DNA of 64,000 bases from Enterococcus sp. 9E7_DIV0242 (GCF_002140975.2 NZ_CP147247.1:744001-808000); one strand, 5' to 3'; shown: positions 47,262 through 56,566, counted from the first letter of the stretch. Translations and numbers: made by a program. The notes: generated by a model from the letters alone, not told the origin.

Positions 47262-47879
47262 CTAAGAAAAAGCTGCTTTCAGCGCTTTGGCATTCGCTGC
47301 AATTTCTTCAACCGTTCCCTTCGTTAATAGACTTCCCACGCCAATACAGTCGATGGCTGTTTCTGCCCAGGTTTTGACATTTGCCAAAGTGACTCCACCA
47401 GATGATAAAATCGGCATATACGGCAATGGAGTTTTTAGTGTCGGCACCAGACTTGATCCGTAGTAACCAGATATCGGAAAGGCTTTGATCATAGCCGCTC
47501 CTGCTTCCATCGCCTCAACCATCTCTGTCATACTGGTACAGCCAGGCATGTAAGGAATCTGGTACCTGTTACACAAGCGGCAAACTTCTTCCTTGTAATT
47601 CGGTGCAATCACAAACTTTGCTCCGGACAGTATCGCCAATCGGGCGGTTTCACTATCTAACACAGTTCCGGCACCTATTACCAACCGATCACCATATCGT
47701 TCGTTAAGCGCGGCGATCACTTCACCGGCATTAGGTAATGTATAGCTGATTTCCAGACAATCCACGCCGCCAGCCAAACACCCTTCCGCGATCTCTACCG
47801 CACGTTCAATTGTTTCTACACGGACGATTGCCATGATTTTCGTTTTTAAAATACGAGCCAATATGTTGTTTCGATACAT
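47262..47879 (-). CDS. KDPG/KHG aldolase family protein (second paralog)
   Basis: 205-residue class I aldolase of the Eda family. IMAIVRVETIERAVEI, GAGTVLDSETARLAI and GAAMIKAFPISGYYG (Schiff-base Lys) are conserved. It is a distinct relative of the kdgA product at 34728-35375. The start at 47879 follows AGGAGAGGG; the upstream ATG at 47897 does not. It belongs to the PTS cluster, so a phosphorylated 2-keto-3-deoxy acid is the expected substrate. Confidence 0.88.
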   Translation of the reverse strand: MYRNNILARILKTKIMAIVRVETIERAVEIAEGCLAGGVDCLEISYTLPNAGEVIAALNERYGDRLVIGAGTVLDSETARLAILSGAKFVIAPNYKEEVCRLCNRYQIPYMPGCTSMTEMVEAMEAGAAMIKAFPISGYYGSSLVPTLKTPLPYMPILSSGGVTLANVKTWAETAIDCIGVGSLLTKGTVEEIAANAKALKAAFS

Positions 47880-47900
47880 CAAATCCCTCTCCTTCATTCG

Positions 47901-48782
47901 TTATTCTTCATAGTGCATTTTCATTACTGATTCAACCTGCTGAAGAGACGCAGGTGATAGTGGTTGAACGGGTAATCTCGCACCGCCAACATCAATTCCT
48001 CTTATTCCAACAGCAGCCTTGAGAACAGACGGGATCGTTCCTAGCTTCAGGACTGTTCGAAAAGGGTCGATTCGTTGTTGCATCGCTTCCGCCTCTTCTA
48101 ATTCCCCATCCTTCCAAAGCTGGTAGATAGCCTTGTCAATTTCAGGAAGTGCATTAGATGTAGCTGCAACAGCCCCCGTAGCACCAGATTTTAATCCTGA
48201 TAAAATCAGTGAATCCGAACCAGATAGAACATTAAAGGTTTGCCCTTTTGCTGCATGAATATAGCTCACCATATTCTCCAACTTACCGCTGCTATCTTTG
48301 ATTCCGGAAATATTTTCATGTCTGGCTAGAACCGTAACAGCTTCTTTGGTAATATTCACTCCTGTATTTTTCGGGATATTATACATCAGAACAGGAATCG
48401 TTACCGCATCGGCAATCGATGTATAATGAGCCACTAGCTCATGCTCTGTTGGTGGAACGAAATATGGAGAAATGACAGATAAAGCATCTGCACCCAATTG
48501 CTCCATTTGTTTTGACAGAGTAATGACTTGCTTTGTACTATTACCGCCCGTCCCAACATAGACTGGAACCTGACCGCTGACTTCATCAATCACATATTGT
48601 GCAAATGTCAGCTTTTCTTTTTCCTCTAAAACATGAAACTCTCCGTTCGTTCCTAAAATAAACAATCCGTCGATCCCTTTTCCAAGTAAATAACGGATCA
48701 AGTCCTTCGTTCCTTGCTCACTTATTTCTCCTCTAGCATCAAAAGGTGTGACCATCGCTGTAATGATTCCCTTTATTTCCAA
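47901..48782 (-). CDS. DapA/NanA-family aldolase or lyase
   Basis: 293-residue class I aldolase-fold protein. GTNGEFHVLEEKEK carries the G-T/S-x-GE motif, PVLMYNIPKNTG the Tyr, and ISGIKDSSGKLENM the Schiff-base Lys. The family covers dihydrodipicolinate synthase, N-acetylneuraminate lyase and KDG aldolase. A lysine-pathway role is unlikely in this PTS cluster; a sugar-acid aldolase or dehydratase is more likely. It lies between the SIS gene and the Eda-type gene with gaps of 15 and 21 bases. Confidence 0.88.
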   Translation of the reverse strand: MEIKGIITAMVTPFDARGEISEQGTKDLIRYLLGKGIDGLFILGTNGEFHVLEEKEKLTFAQYVIDEVSGQVPVYVGTGGNSTKQVITLSKQMEQLGADALSVISPYFVPPTEHELVAHYTSIADAVTIPVLMYNIPKNTGVNITKEAVTVLARHENISGIKDSSGKLENMVSYIHAAKGQTFNVLSGSDSLILSGLKSGATGAVAATSNALPEIDKAIYQLWKDGELEEAEAMQQRIDPFRTVLKLGTIPSVLKAAVGIRGIDVGGARLPVQPLSPASLQQVESVMKMHYEE

Positions 48783-48797
48783 CTGATTCCCTCCTAT

Positions 48798-49397
48798 TCA
48801 TTTTTCTGAAACGAGTGATTTCCCTAAAGTGCCGCCCGGATGCCACTGAACATATTCTCTTAACGTCAATTTTTTCGCTTCCTGAAGCAATATACTTAAG
48901 GATTGTAGAACAAATACTTCAATGATGATCGACGCTCTTGGCGGTTTATTTAAGCTATCGCCTTCCTGCTCAACTTTTGCAAACAGAACACAGTCACTGT
49001 TTTTTGAGAGCCACGACTCTTCGCCTCCTGTAACTGAAATAATTCTTGCTCCGTTGTTTTTTAAGGTCGTGATTGTTCGTTTCAGTTCTTCCGTCTCTCC
49101 GCTATTGGAAATGGAAATAACGATATCATTTGGCATAACCTGCCCTGATGATCCATGAATCGCCTCGGTCGCATCTAAAAAGTATGCCGGCGTTCCTACA
49201 GAGGAAAATAGGGAAGCAATATACTCTGCCACATGGCCCGGTTTGCCAATCCCAGTGATGTGAACGCGACCACCCTTTTTTTCGGCTTCCAGAACCATGT
49301 CTTTTGCTTTATGCAGTTGCTCCGCCGAAACATCCTGCATAAATCGTTGAATTTCTTCCGAGGTTGTATCAAAAAAGCTTTTCAGTGTTTGATCCAT
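48798..49397 (-). CDS. SIS-domain sugar isomerase (arabinose-5-phosphate isomerase-like)
   Basis: 199 residues, a single SIS domain. ITGIGKPGHVAEYIASLFSS, SISNSGETEELKRTI and VQWHPGGTLGKSL match the KpsF/GutQ arabinose-5-phosphate isomerase domain but without the CBS pair those enzymes carry. It would isomerise a phosphosugar delivered by the adjacent PTS. It shares its operon with DapA- and Eda-like aldolases. AGGAG lies upstream of the ATG. Confidence 0.85.
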   Translation of the reverse strand: MDQTLKSFFDTTSEEIQRFMQDVSAEQLHKAKDMVLEAEKKGGRVHITGIGKPGHVAEYIASLFSSVGTPAYFLDATEAIHGSSGQVMPNDIVISISNSGETEELKRTITTLKNNGARIISVTGGEESWLSKNSDCVLFAKVEQEGDSLNKPPRASIIIEVFVLQSLSILLQEAKKLTLREYVQWHPGGTLGKSLVSEK

Positions 49398-49580
49398 CGT
49401 TTTTCTCCTTTACTTGAAAGGCTGAAAGAATGAGGCTGTGACAAAGTTACTCCATATTGCAAGCTTTGCATAAGAATGAAAAGGTTTCTTTTACTTTAAA
49501 ATGCTAAATCAACCGTCTATCACAGCGTTCATTTCTGACAGCCTTGTGGCTTTTAATCCTATTTTTCTTCCATCAATTAT

Positions 49581-50843
49581 CTAAAATGAGAACAAGCTTA
49601 AAATCTTTTCAAGGAAAATCCCTACAACGTTATAGTCAATATTTGGGAAGGTAGAGCCCTCTAAGCCCATACTTCCATAGACTGGATAAAGAATGGTTGG
49701 TAAGAAGGCCAATAGTAAGCCGATGACAAATGAACCTACTACAGCACCACGCCAACCACCTGTTGAATTCCCAAACACACCTGCGGTCCCGCCTGAGAAA
49801 AAGCAAATGTGCGCAGCTGGAATGATCACAACCGGAAATTTGAAAATAACCATGATTGCTACACCTAGTAGTCCAGCAGCATAAGAAGAAAGGAAACCTA
49901 CAATAACAGCCGTTGGTGCATACGGAAAGACAGTTGGAACATCCAACGCAGGACGTGAATTTGGAATGAATTTTTCAGAAATCGATACGAAAGCTGCTGT
50001 GATTTCAGCAAGAAACATCCGAACACCTGTCATTAAGATCGACATCCCAGCAGTAAATGTGAACGCCTGAATCATTGGAAATACCAGCCAATGTGTTGTT
50101 CCCGCAAGCTCCTGTGTTACATCACGCCCAGCCTTTAACGCAGAAACATAGAAAAGAATCAGCATGATAACTGCAACACCCATTAGAAAATCTCTGAAGA
50201 AGGATAACCATTTAGGGAAATTGATATGCTCTGTACTTTTATCTTCATGTTTGCTGAATAATTTTCCAATGTAGCCTGAAAGTGAATACCCAATCATATT
50301 AAAGTGACCGATTGCTGCATCGTCACTACCCGTGATCTTACGCATGAAGGGCTGACAAAGCTGAGGCAGCGCTGCTGAACAAAAACCTAAAATCAACCCG
50401 CCGGCAATAATTGCAGCAATATCAGAAATGCCATGGGACTTGAGAATCAAGGATAGGACACAGGCAAAGAACAAGCTATGACCCGTCGTGAAGAAAATAT
50501 TTTTCATCGGTGTGATTCGTGCAAATACTAAGTTCATCACGAACCCTAAAATCAATGTACAAGACGTTACCAACGCATATTGATCCTGCGCCATGGCTGT
50601 TGCCGCCTCAGGTGAAGCTACAACACCAACAATATTGAATCCTGTCTGAAACAGCTTATTGAAATTCTGCAATGCGCCGGTCATCAAGCTTCCACCGGCA
50701 CTAAACACCATAAAACCAATGATGGTCTTAAATGTACCGGTCAACACCTCTGTCCCGGTTTTACGCTGAGCAACTAATCCTATAAGAGCTACAATCCCTA
50801 ATAAAACTGCCGGGGTACTTAAAAAACTAATAATAAAATCCAT
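49581..50843 (-). CDS. PTS EIIC, ascorbate (UlaA/SgaT) type
   Basis: 420-residue permease with about ten hydrophobic helices of the UlaA family. TGTFKTIIGFMVFSAGGSLM and AAHICFFSGGTAGVFGNSTG are family blocks. UlaA carries L-ascorbate in E. coli, but this clade is broad and no ascorbate-degradation genes (ulaDEF, ulaG) are present here, so another sugar acid or polyol is possible. The ATG at 50843 has AAGGAGG upstream. It is separated from the EIIB gene by 264 bases that hold a strong hairpin. Confidence 0.9.
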   Translation of the reverse strand: MDFIISFLSTPAVLLGIVALIGLVAQRKTGTEVLTGTFKTIIGFMVFSAGGSLMTGALQNFNKLFQTGFNIVGVVASPEAATAMAQDQYALVTSCTLILGFVMNLVFARITPMKNIFFTTGHSLFFACVLSLILKSHGISDIAAIIAGGLILGFCSAALPQLCQPFMRKITGSDDAAIGHFNMIGYSLSGYIGKLFSKHEDKSTEHINFPKWLSFFRDFLMGVAVIMLILFYVSALKAGRDVTQELAGTTHWLVFPMIQAFTFTAGMSILMTGVRMFLAEITAAFVSISEKFIPNSRPALDVPTVFPYAPTAVIVGFLSSYAAGLLGVAIMVIFKFPVVIIPAAHICFFSGGTAGVFGNSTGGWRGAVVGSFVIGLLLAFLPTILYPVYGSMGLEGSTFPNIDYNVVGIFLEKILSLFSF

Positions 50844-51026
50844 GGTGTTCCTCCTTGTATTTGTTGGCAAGACAAAGCAGCTGATGGCTTTGTTCTTTCA
50901 TTTTGGTCATCTGTTAACTAAAGTAGATCAAGTGTGATGCTTTGTCTCAAGAATCCCAGCATAGTGCATAGCATAAAGACATTTATCTACTCTAATTGTT
51001 CAAAAAACAGGACTTCCTTTATGTTT

Positions 51027-51064
51027 TTGAGGAAACCACTCAAACGATTTACCGGTTTCCTCAA
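51027..51064. repeat. Perfect hairpin between the EIIB and EIIC genes
   Basis: 11-bp perfect stem TTGAGGAAACC/GGTTTCCTCAA with a 16-base loop, in the 264-base gap after EIIB. On the minus strand, about 17 bases on, a smaller AGGA/TCCT stem is followed by six T. It could be a partial terminator or an RNA-processing signal that lowers EIIC expression relative to EIIA/EIIB. Confidence 0.5.
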
Positions 51065-51107
51065 GCCTTTAAAATTTTCAAAATACGATCTCTTTTGCTT
51101 ACACTGT

Positions 51108-51389
51108 TTAGTTTTGTTCAAGAAATGCAGATAACTTGGTTTGAATTTCATTTTTATCGACAATATTGTTGATCCCAATGATTGTTTGCTTCAGCCCTTT
51201 CGTACTCAGTTCTTCTGCAACATCTGATAATGTGATCAATAGGTCGCCATTGAACCCATGAACTGCATCCAATGAAGAATGCTCCACCTCGATAGGAAAT
51301 TGATTTTCTTTTATTACCTGTTCTGTTTTGATCTTTAACATTAAACTTGAGCCTACACCTGCACGGCAGGCAATTAGAGCTTTATGCAT
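51108..51389 (-). CDS. PTS EIIB, ascorbate type
   Basis: 93-residue soluble EIIB. ALIACRAGVGSSLML is the phosphocysteine loop, and the length and the LITLSDVAEEL strand-helix fit UlaB-type EIIB. It receives phosphate from EIIA and passes it to the sugar held by EIIC. It overlaps the EIIA gene by 8 bases. Confidence 0.9.
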   Translation of the reverse strand: MHKALIACRAGVGSSLMLKIKTEQVIKENQFPIEVEHSSLDAVHGFNGDLLITLSDVAEELSTKGLKQTIIGINNIVDKNEIQTKLSAFLEQN

Positions 51390-51849
51390 AGTTGTCTCCT
51401 CCTTGTTCGTTACTTTTGATATACGTCAAGATTTCAGCAGGCGATTCCGCTGAATCCAATAGGTGATAAAAATCATCATTACTCAGTAAATCAACGAGTT
51501 CAGCCATTGATCCAAGATGTGATTCACTGTCAGTAGCGCTCATACAAAATAAATATTTGACTGGATCATTGGCTTGATTCCCAAAAGCAATCGGCCTTTT
51601 CAACGTTGCGATTCCCATCGCCAGATCCAATGCGCCAAATTCTGAAGGGGCATGAGGCAATGCAACATGTTTTGTGATGACAATATAAGGACCTGTGTCC
51701 CGAGCAATCTCGATAATTTTATCCACATATCCTTGTGTCATTTTCCCTCCTATTACCAGAGGTTCTGCGGATTGCCTGACTGCTTCTTCCCAGCTGCTGA
51801 CCTCTATGTTCAGCTGTATAAATTCTTCGTTAATCATTTCACTTAACAA
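51382..51849 (-). CDS. PTS EIIA, mannitol/fructose-ascorbate type
   Basis: 155 residues. KHVALPHAPSEFGALDL holds the phosphohistidine site of the Mtl/Fru/Asc EIIA fold. It is similar to the C-terminal domain of the PRD regulator at 45061. The start is TTG at 51849, 7 bases after GAGGTG; an in-frame ATG four codons on is the alternative. First gene of the PTS operon, with a good promoter at 51983-52011. Confidence 0.9.
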   Translation of the reverse strand: MLSEMINEEFIQLNIEVSSWEEAVRQSAEPLVIGGKMTQGYVDKIIEIARDTGPYIVITKHVALPHAPSEFGALDLAMGIATLKRPIAFGNQANDPVKYLFCMSATDSESHLGSMAELVDLLSNDDFYHLLDSAESPAEILTYIKSNEQGGDNYA

Positions 51850-51972
51850 TATGCAACACCTCTTTCAAAAATACTCAAGCGTACGACTTGTATCGAAATC
51901 CTTATAAATAATCGCTCTTCTGACAAGAGAAGCTTGAGTAAAATAATGTTTACTCATTTATTTAATCGGTTT

Positions 51973-52011
51973 CTATAGTTAAACTATAGTATGGAAAGAA
52001 AGCATTTTCAA
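51973..52011 (-). promoter_or_regulatory. PTS operon promoter
   Basis: On the minus strand: TTGAAA (52011-52006), 17-base spacer, TATAGT (51988-51983). The -10 overlaps a palindrome CTATAGTTAAACTATAG (51973-51989), a possible operator. Confidence 0.65.
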
Positions 52012-52332
52012 ACTGTTTTGACAGCTCTTTTTGTAGCTTGCTGCCACAAACATTGTTCTATAATTCAGTGGAAAAAGACGAAATTTTGACAAAAACAACC
52101 AAGTGATACGTAAATGATAAAAAAACATGTCATAATCGAACAATTCCTATACCTTCTACTCACTAAATGTTTTTGCAACTAATTGATGGTCGGTGTCAAC
52201 TTGCTTCATTTTCTATTTATTTTCATTTTTTCTGAATCATTTCACTATCTCTTTCATTCTCTTTTTACCCTACTGCATAGACTCATTACATTTCTCCCGT
52301 TTATTTCTGTTTAACTCATAGAAGAGAACAAC

Positions 52333-52366
52333 AAAAAAGACATCCATTCAATTATGAATAAATGTC
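52333..52366 (-). terminator. Terminator of the Nudix gene
   Basis: Stem GACATTTATTCA/TGAATGGATGTC (52366-52355 with 52350-52339), then six T on the minus strand. Confidence 0.85.
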
Positions 52367-52396
52367 TCTTTATTTTTGTTTCTCAATCATTTTTTA

Positions 52397-52846
52397 TTAA
52401 GATTTTAACTGCTGTTGCCAGACTTTAACAGCCCATTTATGACTGCCGCGTTTTAACAACTCAATTCCTTCATCAATACTGACCCAACGGATCGTATTGC
52501 ATTTTTCCAACGGCTCACAGACTTGAGTCCAACTGGCCGCAACAAAAAAATAGCCGGGGTTATGATAATCCGTCGCACGATGTCTTGAATGGAAGTATTC
52601 ATCTGCCTGTCCAAGATAACAGTCGATCACAACTTCGATCCCAAGCTCTTCAAGCATCTCTCGAGCAATAGCTTGTTCTTTTGTTTCATCCTTCTCAATT
52701 TCTCCACCGGGAAGAAAATAAGCCCCATTTGGTGCCTGAACCAATACCATTTCTTGTAAGTTATTTCTGGTGACAATAATATACGCACCCAATCGCTTTT
52801 TATAGTCCCTTTGGTTTAACTTTTCTCCAAAAGTAGGGATTTCCAT
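52397..52846 (-). CDS. NUDIX hydrolase
   Basis: 149 residues. The Nudix box G-x5-E-x7-REUxEExGU is present as GGEIEKDETKEQAIAREMLE followed by ELG. Substrate within the superfamily (nucleoside diphosphate derivatives) cannot be deduced. Single gene with its own terminator. Confidence 0.9.
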   Translation of the reverse strand: MEIPTFGEKLNQRDYKKRLGAYIIVTRNNLQEMVLVQAPNGAYFLPGGEIEKDETKEQAIAREMLEELGIEVVIDCYLGQADEYFHSRHRATDYHNPGYFFVAASWTQVCEPLEKCNTIRWVSIDEGIELLKRGSHKWAVKVWQQQLKS

Positions 52847-53052
52847 ATGAACAACTCCTTTAAATCTCTTTAATTTTACATGAGAATATTCTAATAAACA
52901 AGTATAAAAAAAGAAGCTCCACTTTTTTATCCAGCAAATACAGCCTCTACTATTTACCTAGCACAAAATACTTATCATTTTCAATTGTCTATGCTAGTAT
53001 TGAATGGAAAGATGTTCATTTTATATGAGCAGAATGAAAGGATGATTTATTG

Positions 53053-53430
53053 ATGAAAATGGCACACACTTGTGTTCGTGTAAAGGATTTGGATGCTTCA
53101 TTGACTTTTTACCAGGAGGCTTTCGGGTTTGAAGAGAGTCGCAGAAGAGATTTTCCTGAACATAAATTTACATTGGTTTATTTAACTCTACCAGGAGACG
53201 AGTACGAATTAGAATTAACGTATAACTATGATCATGAAGCGTACGATCTTGGAAACGGCTATGGGCATATTGCAATCAGTACAGATGAAATCGAAACGTT
53301 GCATGAAAAACAAAAAACTGCCGGTTTTAATGTAACTGATATGAAGGGACTTCCAGGAACACCACCTTCTTACTACTTCATCACTGATCCAGACGGTTAC
53401 AAAGTAGAAGTTATCCGCACAAAATACTGA
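53053..53430 (+). CDS. gloA: Glyoxalase I (lactoylglutathione lyase-like)
   Basis: 125-residue VOC-fold protein. Metal ligands appear as His in MAHTCVRVKD, Glu in YELELTYN, His in YGHIAIS and Glu in YKVEVIRTK, the GloA set. It converts the methylglyoxal hemithioacetal to a lactoyl thioester. Length is typical (about 125-135). The ATG at 53053 follows GAAAGGA at 10 bases. A small terminator lies just downstream. Confidence 0.9.
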   Translation: MKMAHTCVRVKDLDASLTFYQEAFGFEESRRRDFPEHKFTLVYLTLPGDEYELELTYNYDHEAYDLGNGYGHIAISTDEIETLHEKQKTAGFNVTDMKGLPGTPPSYYFITDPDGYKVEVIRTKY

Positions 53431-53447
53431 GCATAGGAATTCAAAGC

Positions 53448-53475
53448 TGGGGCAGTTATTTTGCCCCATTTTTTT
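53448..53475 (+). terminator. gloA terminator
   Basis: TGGGGCA/TGCCCCA stem (53448-53454 with 53462-53468) followed by T residues. Confidence 0.8.
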
Positions 53476-53623
53476 ATGACTCTATTTAGCTAGTAAAGCT
53501 TATCTATAGATTAAAAAGAAATAACTGCTAGAATAAAATCAGGATTTAGGTCCTACTGGTTTTTAAAGGAGCAATTCTACCCATTTTTAAGAACCATTAT
53601 AACAACTAAAAAGGAGGACGATC

Positions 53624-54346
53624 ATGTCTAAACCCATTATCGGAATTGCCGGAAACCAACTGGTACACGCCGTTGAAACTTTTAATGGCAATCAAGTTTC
53701 GTATACACCTCAAGGATTCGTCACAGCTGTTCAGCAGACTGGTGGAATGCCGCTGATCATTCCGATCGGAGCACCTGAAACTGCTGCGGATTATATCACT
53801 CAAATCGACAAATTACTTCTTGCAGGGGGACAGGATGTATCTCCGGACTTTTATGGCGAAGAGCCACATCCCAAGCTCGAGGAAACAAATAGAAACAGAG
53901 ATGCATTTGAACTAGCACTGATTGAAGAAGCAATCAAACAAAAAAAACCTGTTTTCGCAGTATGTCGCGGCATGCAGCTGTTGAATGTTGCATTGGGAGG
54001 TACACTTTATCAGGATCTTTCTCAATATTCTGAATGGAAAGTGAAACACGGACAACAACCAACTGCACCAGGATTCCCGACGCATTCAATTACCATTGAA
54101 AACAACACGATTTTGAATCAGTTATTTGGTGACACCTATCAGGTAAATTCGTATCATCATCAAGCAATACGCAGAATTTCTACTCAGCTGAGCGCTACCG
54201 CCTATTCATCTGACGGTCTGGTAGAGGGTGTAGAAGCTAAAAATCCTGAACAACGATTATTAGGTGTACAATGGCATCCTGAACTGATTTTCCATAATGA
54301 CACCAAAGAATTGGAACTGTTTCGTTATTTTGTTGATCAACTTTAA
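53624..54346 (+). CDS. Gamma-glutamyl-gamma-aminobutyrate hydrolase-family (class I amidotransferase-like) peptidase
   Basis: 240 residues of the peptidase C26/PuuD family. LLAGGQDVSPDFYGEEPHP is the signature, FAVCRGMQLLNVALGG has the nucleophile Cys, and GVQWHPEL the catalytic His and following Glu/residue. It cleaves gamma-glutamyl amides; the natural substrate here is unknown. AAGGAGG lies upstream and a terminator follows. Confidence 0.9.
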   Translation: MSKPIIGIAGNQLVHAVETFNGNQVSYTPQGFVTAVQQTGGMPLIIPIGAPETAADYITQIDKLLLAGGQDVSPDFYGEEPHPKLEETNRNRDAFELALIEEAIKQKKPVFAVCRGMQLLNVALGGTLYQDLSQYSEWKVKHGQQPTAPGFPTHSITIENNTILNQLFGDTYQVNSYHHQAIRRISTQLSATAYSSDGLVEGVEAKNPEQRLLGVQWHPELIFHNDTKELELFRYFVDQL

Positions 54347-54350
54347 AAGC

Positions 54351-54400
54351 AAACAACCACTCCTCCTTACATTACATCGGAGAAGCGGTTGTTTATTTTT
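54351..54400. terminator. Terminator between the C26 peptidase and the aldo/keto reductase
   Basis: AAACAACC/GGTTGTTT (54351-54358 with 54387-54394) with an inner CTCC/GGAG stem, then a T-rich run on the plus strand. Confidence 0.8.
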
Positions 54401-54403
54401 TAA

Positions 54404-55228
54404 TTAAAAGTCGAAGCTATCAGGGTTTGAGCCTAATCGTTCATCACTGTTCAGCTGATTGATCGCAGCAATGTCTTCACTGCTTAGCTCAAAATCAAAA
54501 ACATCAAAGTTTTCTTTGATTCGTTGTTCATGTACTGATTTAGGAATGACTATAATGTCATTTTGCAGGTGCCAACGAATAATCACTTGAGCAGCAGTTT
54601 TGCCATATTTATTTCCTATTTCCACCAAAACAGGCTCTTTGAGAATCGTTCCTTGTCCAAGAGGAGACCATGCTTCTACTGCGATATCTTCCTGTTCCAA
54701 ATACGCTCTCAAAGGTTCCTGTGTCAGTGTCGGATGAATCTCAATTTGATCCACCATCGGTTTCACTTTAGCAGTAGTTAACAAATCTTCTAAATGATGC
54801 TTATGGAAATTAGATACTCCAATGGCTTTTGCTCGCCCACTCGCGTAAATTTCTTCCATCGCTCTCCATGAATCCTTATACTTATCTTTAACCGGCCAAT
54901 GGATCAAGTACAGGTCAACATAATCCAAGCCGAGTTTGTTCAAACTTACCTCAAAAGCTTTCAGTGCAGAATCATAGCCTTGATCTTCATTCCAAAGCTT
55001 GGTTGTAACAAAAATTTCTTCTCTTGGAACACCTGATTGCCGAATTCCTTCGCCTACACCCTCTTCATTTTTATAGACAGCAGCTGTATCAATCAAGCGG
55101 TAGCCTGCCTGTAGAGCCCATTTTACAGAATCAATGACCTGATTGCCATCCTCTACTCGCCAAACACCTAATCCTAAACGGGGAATCTCATTACCATTTG
55201 CCAGTTTCTTTGTTTTTTCAAATGCCAT
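54404..55228 (-). CDS. Aldo/keto reductase (AKR5-like)
   Basis: 274 residues. The catalytic tetrad is visible: Asp and Tyr in [16 protein letters not shown], Lys in [10 protein letters not shown], His in YLIHWPV. The NADPH-binding [15 protein letters not shown] follows. It is a broad-range reductase of 2,5-diketo acids, glyoxals or aldehydes. Single gene. Confidence 0.93.
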   Translation of the reverse strand: MAFEKTKKLANGNEIPRLGLGVWRVEDGNQVIDSVKWALQAGYRLIDTAAVYKNEEGVGEGIRQSGVPREEIFVTTKLWNEDQGYDSALKAFEVSLNKLGLDYVDLYLIHWPVKDKYKDSWRAMEEIYASGRAKAIGVSNFHKHHLEDLLTTAKVKPMVDQIEIHPTLTQEPLRAYLEQEDIAVEAWSPLGQGTILKEPVLVEIGNKYGKTAAQVIIRWHLQNDIIVIPKSVHEQRIKENFDVFDFELSSEDIAAINQLNSDERLGSNPDSFDF

Positions 55229-55367
55229 TATACTACTTCACCCTTTCTAGAAATTCATTACTCTTTTATTATACGCCAAAAATAGGATTTCATGAAAAAT
55301 TTTGTTTAATGGTTCTCACTTTTCGTCCTTCTTGTAATCAGATTACACGCATTTTCTTTTCCATATA

Positions 55368-55402
55368 AAAAGACTGATGACAAAGTGCCACCAGTCTTTT
55401 TT
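55368..55402 (-). terminator. ilvE terminator
   Basis: AAAAGACTG/CAGTCTTTT (55400-55392 with 55376-55368) stem with T residues following on the minus strand. Confidence 0.75.
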
Positions 55403-55406
55403 TTAT

Positions 55407-56417
55407 TTAAACTTTTTGAATCCAGCCTTCCGGTGCTTCTACGTCACCAAACTGAATCCCAGTCAACTCATCATAAAGCTTTTGCGTCACCGGACCTACT
55501 TCTGTCTCACTATAAAACACGTGGAAAGAATCAAAGGTCTGAATTCCACCAATTGGCGAAATCACGGCTGCCGTTCCACAAGCTCCCGCTTCTGTGTACT
55601 GATCTAGCTGATCTAAGTAAACATCCCCTTCAATAACTTCCAAGCCTAAACGATGCTCCGCTAAATATAGGAGGGAATACTTGGTAATGCTTGGCAAGAT
55701 CGATGGAGAAAGTGGTGTAACAAATTGGTTCTCCTTTGTGATCCCGAAGAAATTCGCAGAACCAACCTCTTCAATTTTTGTATGGGTTGCCGGATCTAAA
55801 TAGATACAGTCAGAAAAATGTCTGTCATGCGCTTCTTGTCCCGGATATAAACTAGCAGCATAATTTCCACCAACCTTGATTGCTCCTGTTCCCTGAGGTG
55901 CAGCACGGTCATAATCTGAAACGATAAAGTTTGTCGGTGTCAAACCACCTTTGAAATAGGCGCCAACCGGCGTACAGAAGACTGTAAAGAGATACTCCGG
56001 TGCCGGATTCACTCCGACTCCTTCACCTATCCCGATCAGTAAAGGACGAATATAAAGTGTTGCCCCTGTGCCGTATGGGGGAACGTATTCTTCATTCGCT
56101 TTCACGACCTCTTTGACCGCGTGGATAAATTTTTCTTCTGGTATTTGTGCCATCAGCAGGCGTTCCGCACTGCGATTCATACGTCTCGCATTCTCTTCTA
56201 CCCGAAAGAGATTGATTGAACCATCCTTACAACGATAAGCTTTCAATCCCTCAAAACTTTGCTGTCCGTAATGAAGTGCTGCAGAGCCCTCGTGTATATG
56301 AAGTGTATTATCTTCTGTTAGTGTGCCTTCGTCCCATTCACCATCCTTCCAGATTGATAGGTAGCGATATGGTGTTTTGATATAATTAAATCCTAGATTA
56401 TCCCAATCGATCATCAT
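55407..56417 (-). CDS. ilvE: Branched-chain amino acid aminotransferase
   Basis: 336-residue fold-type IV PLP enzyme. GTGAIKVGGNYAASL holds the PLP-binding Lys; YGQQSFEGLKAYRCKDG and TEAGACGTAAVISPI are conserved. It transaminates Leu, Ile and Val. The ATG at 56417 follows AAGGGGG; the one at 56432 lies at that site. No other BCAA genes are nearby. Confidence 0.95.
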   Translation of the reverse strand: MMIDWDNLGFNYIKTPYRYLSIWKDGEWDEGTLTEDNTLHIHEGSAALHYGQQSFEGLKAYRCKDGSINLFRVEENARRMNRSAERLLMAQIPEEKFIHAVKEVVKANEEYVPPYGTGATLYIRPLLIGIGEGVGVNPAPEYLFTVFCTPVGAYFKGGLTPTNFIVSDYDRAAPQGTGAIKVGGNYAASLYPGQEAHDRHFSDCIYLDPATHTKIEEVGSANFFGITKENQFVTPLSPSILPSITKYSLLYLAEHRLGLEVIEGDVYLDQLDQYTEAGACGTAAVISPIGGIQTFDSFHVFYSETEVGPVTQKLYDELTGIQFGDVEAPEGWIQKV

Positions 56418-56566
56418 GTGATCCCCCTTCATTTTTCTGATTATTGTACCATACTATTTCTTTAGTTGTTAGAATTTTTTGAAAATTTCAATGAATAATA
56501 CATCAAAACTGGCTAGAATTCCATTTTTTAGGTAAAATAAAGGAAATGCTTTAAAAGGGTGATCAT

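Larger units (their letters stand above)
51850..52396. other. 547-base intergenic region upstream of the PTS operon
   Basis: Holds the PTS promoter and the terminator of the Nudix gene. I see nothing else coding here; the middle part (52020-52320) is AT-rich and featureless. Confidence 0.5.

Noticed and set aside
50934..51178. Short frames on both strands around the PTS hairpin
   Set aside because: They overlap the EIIB gene or the palindrome and have no start signals.
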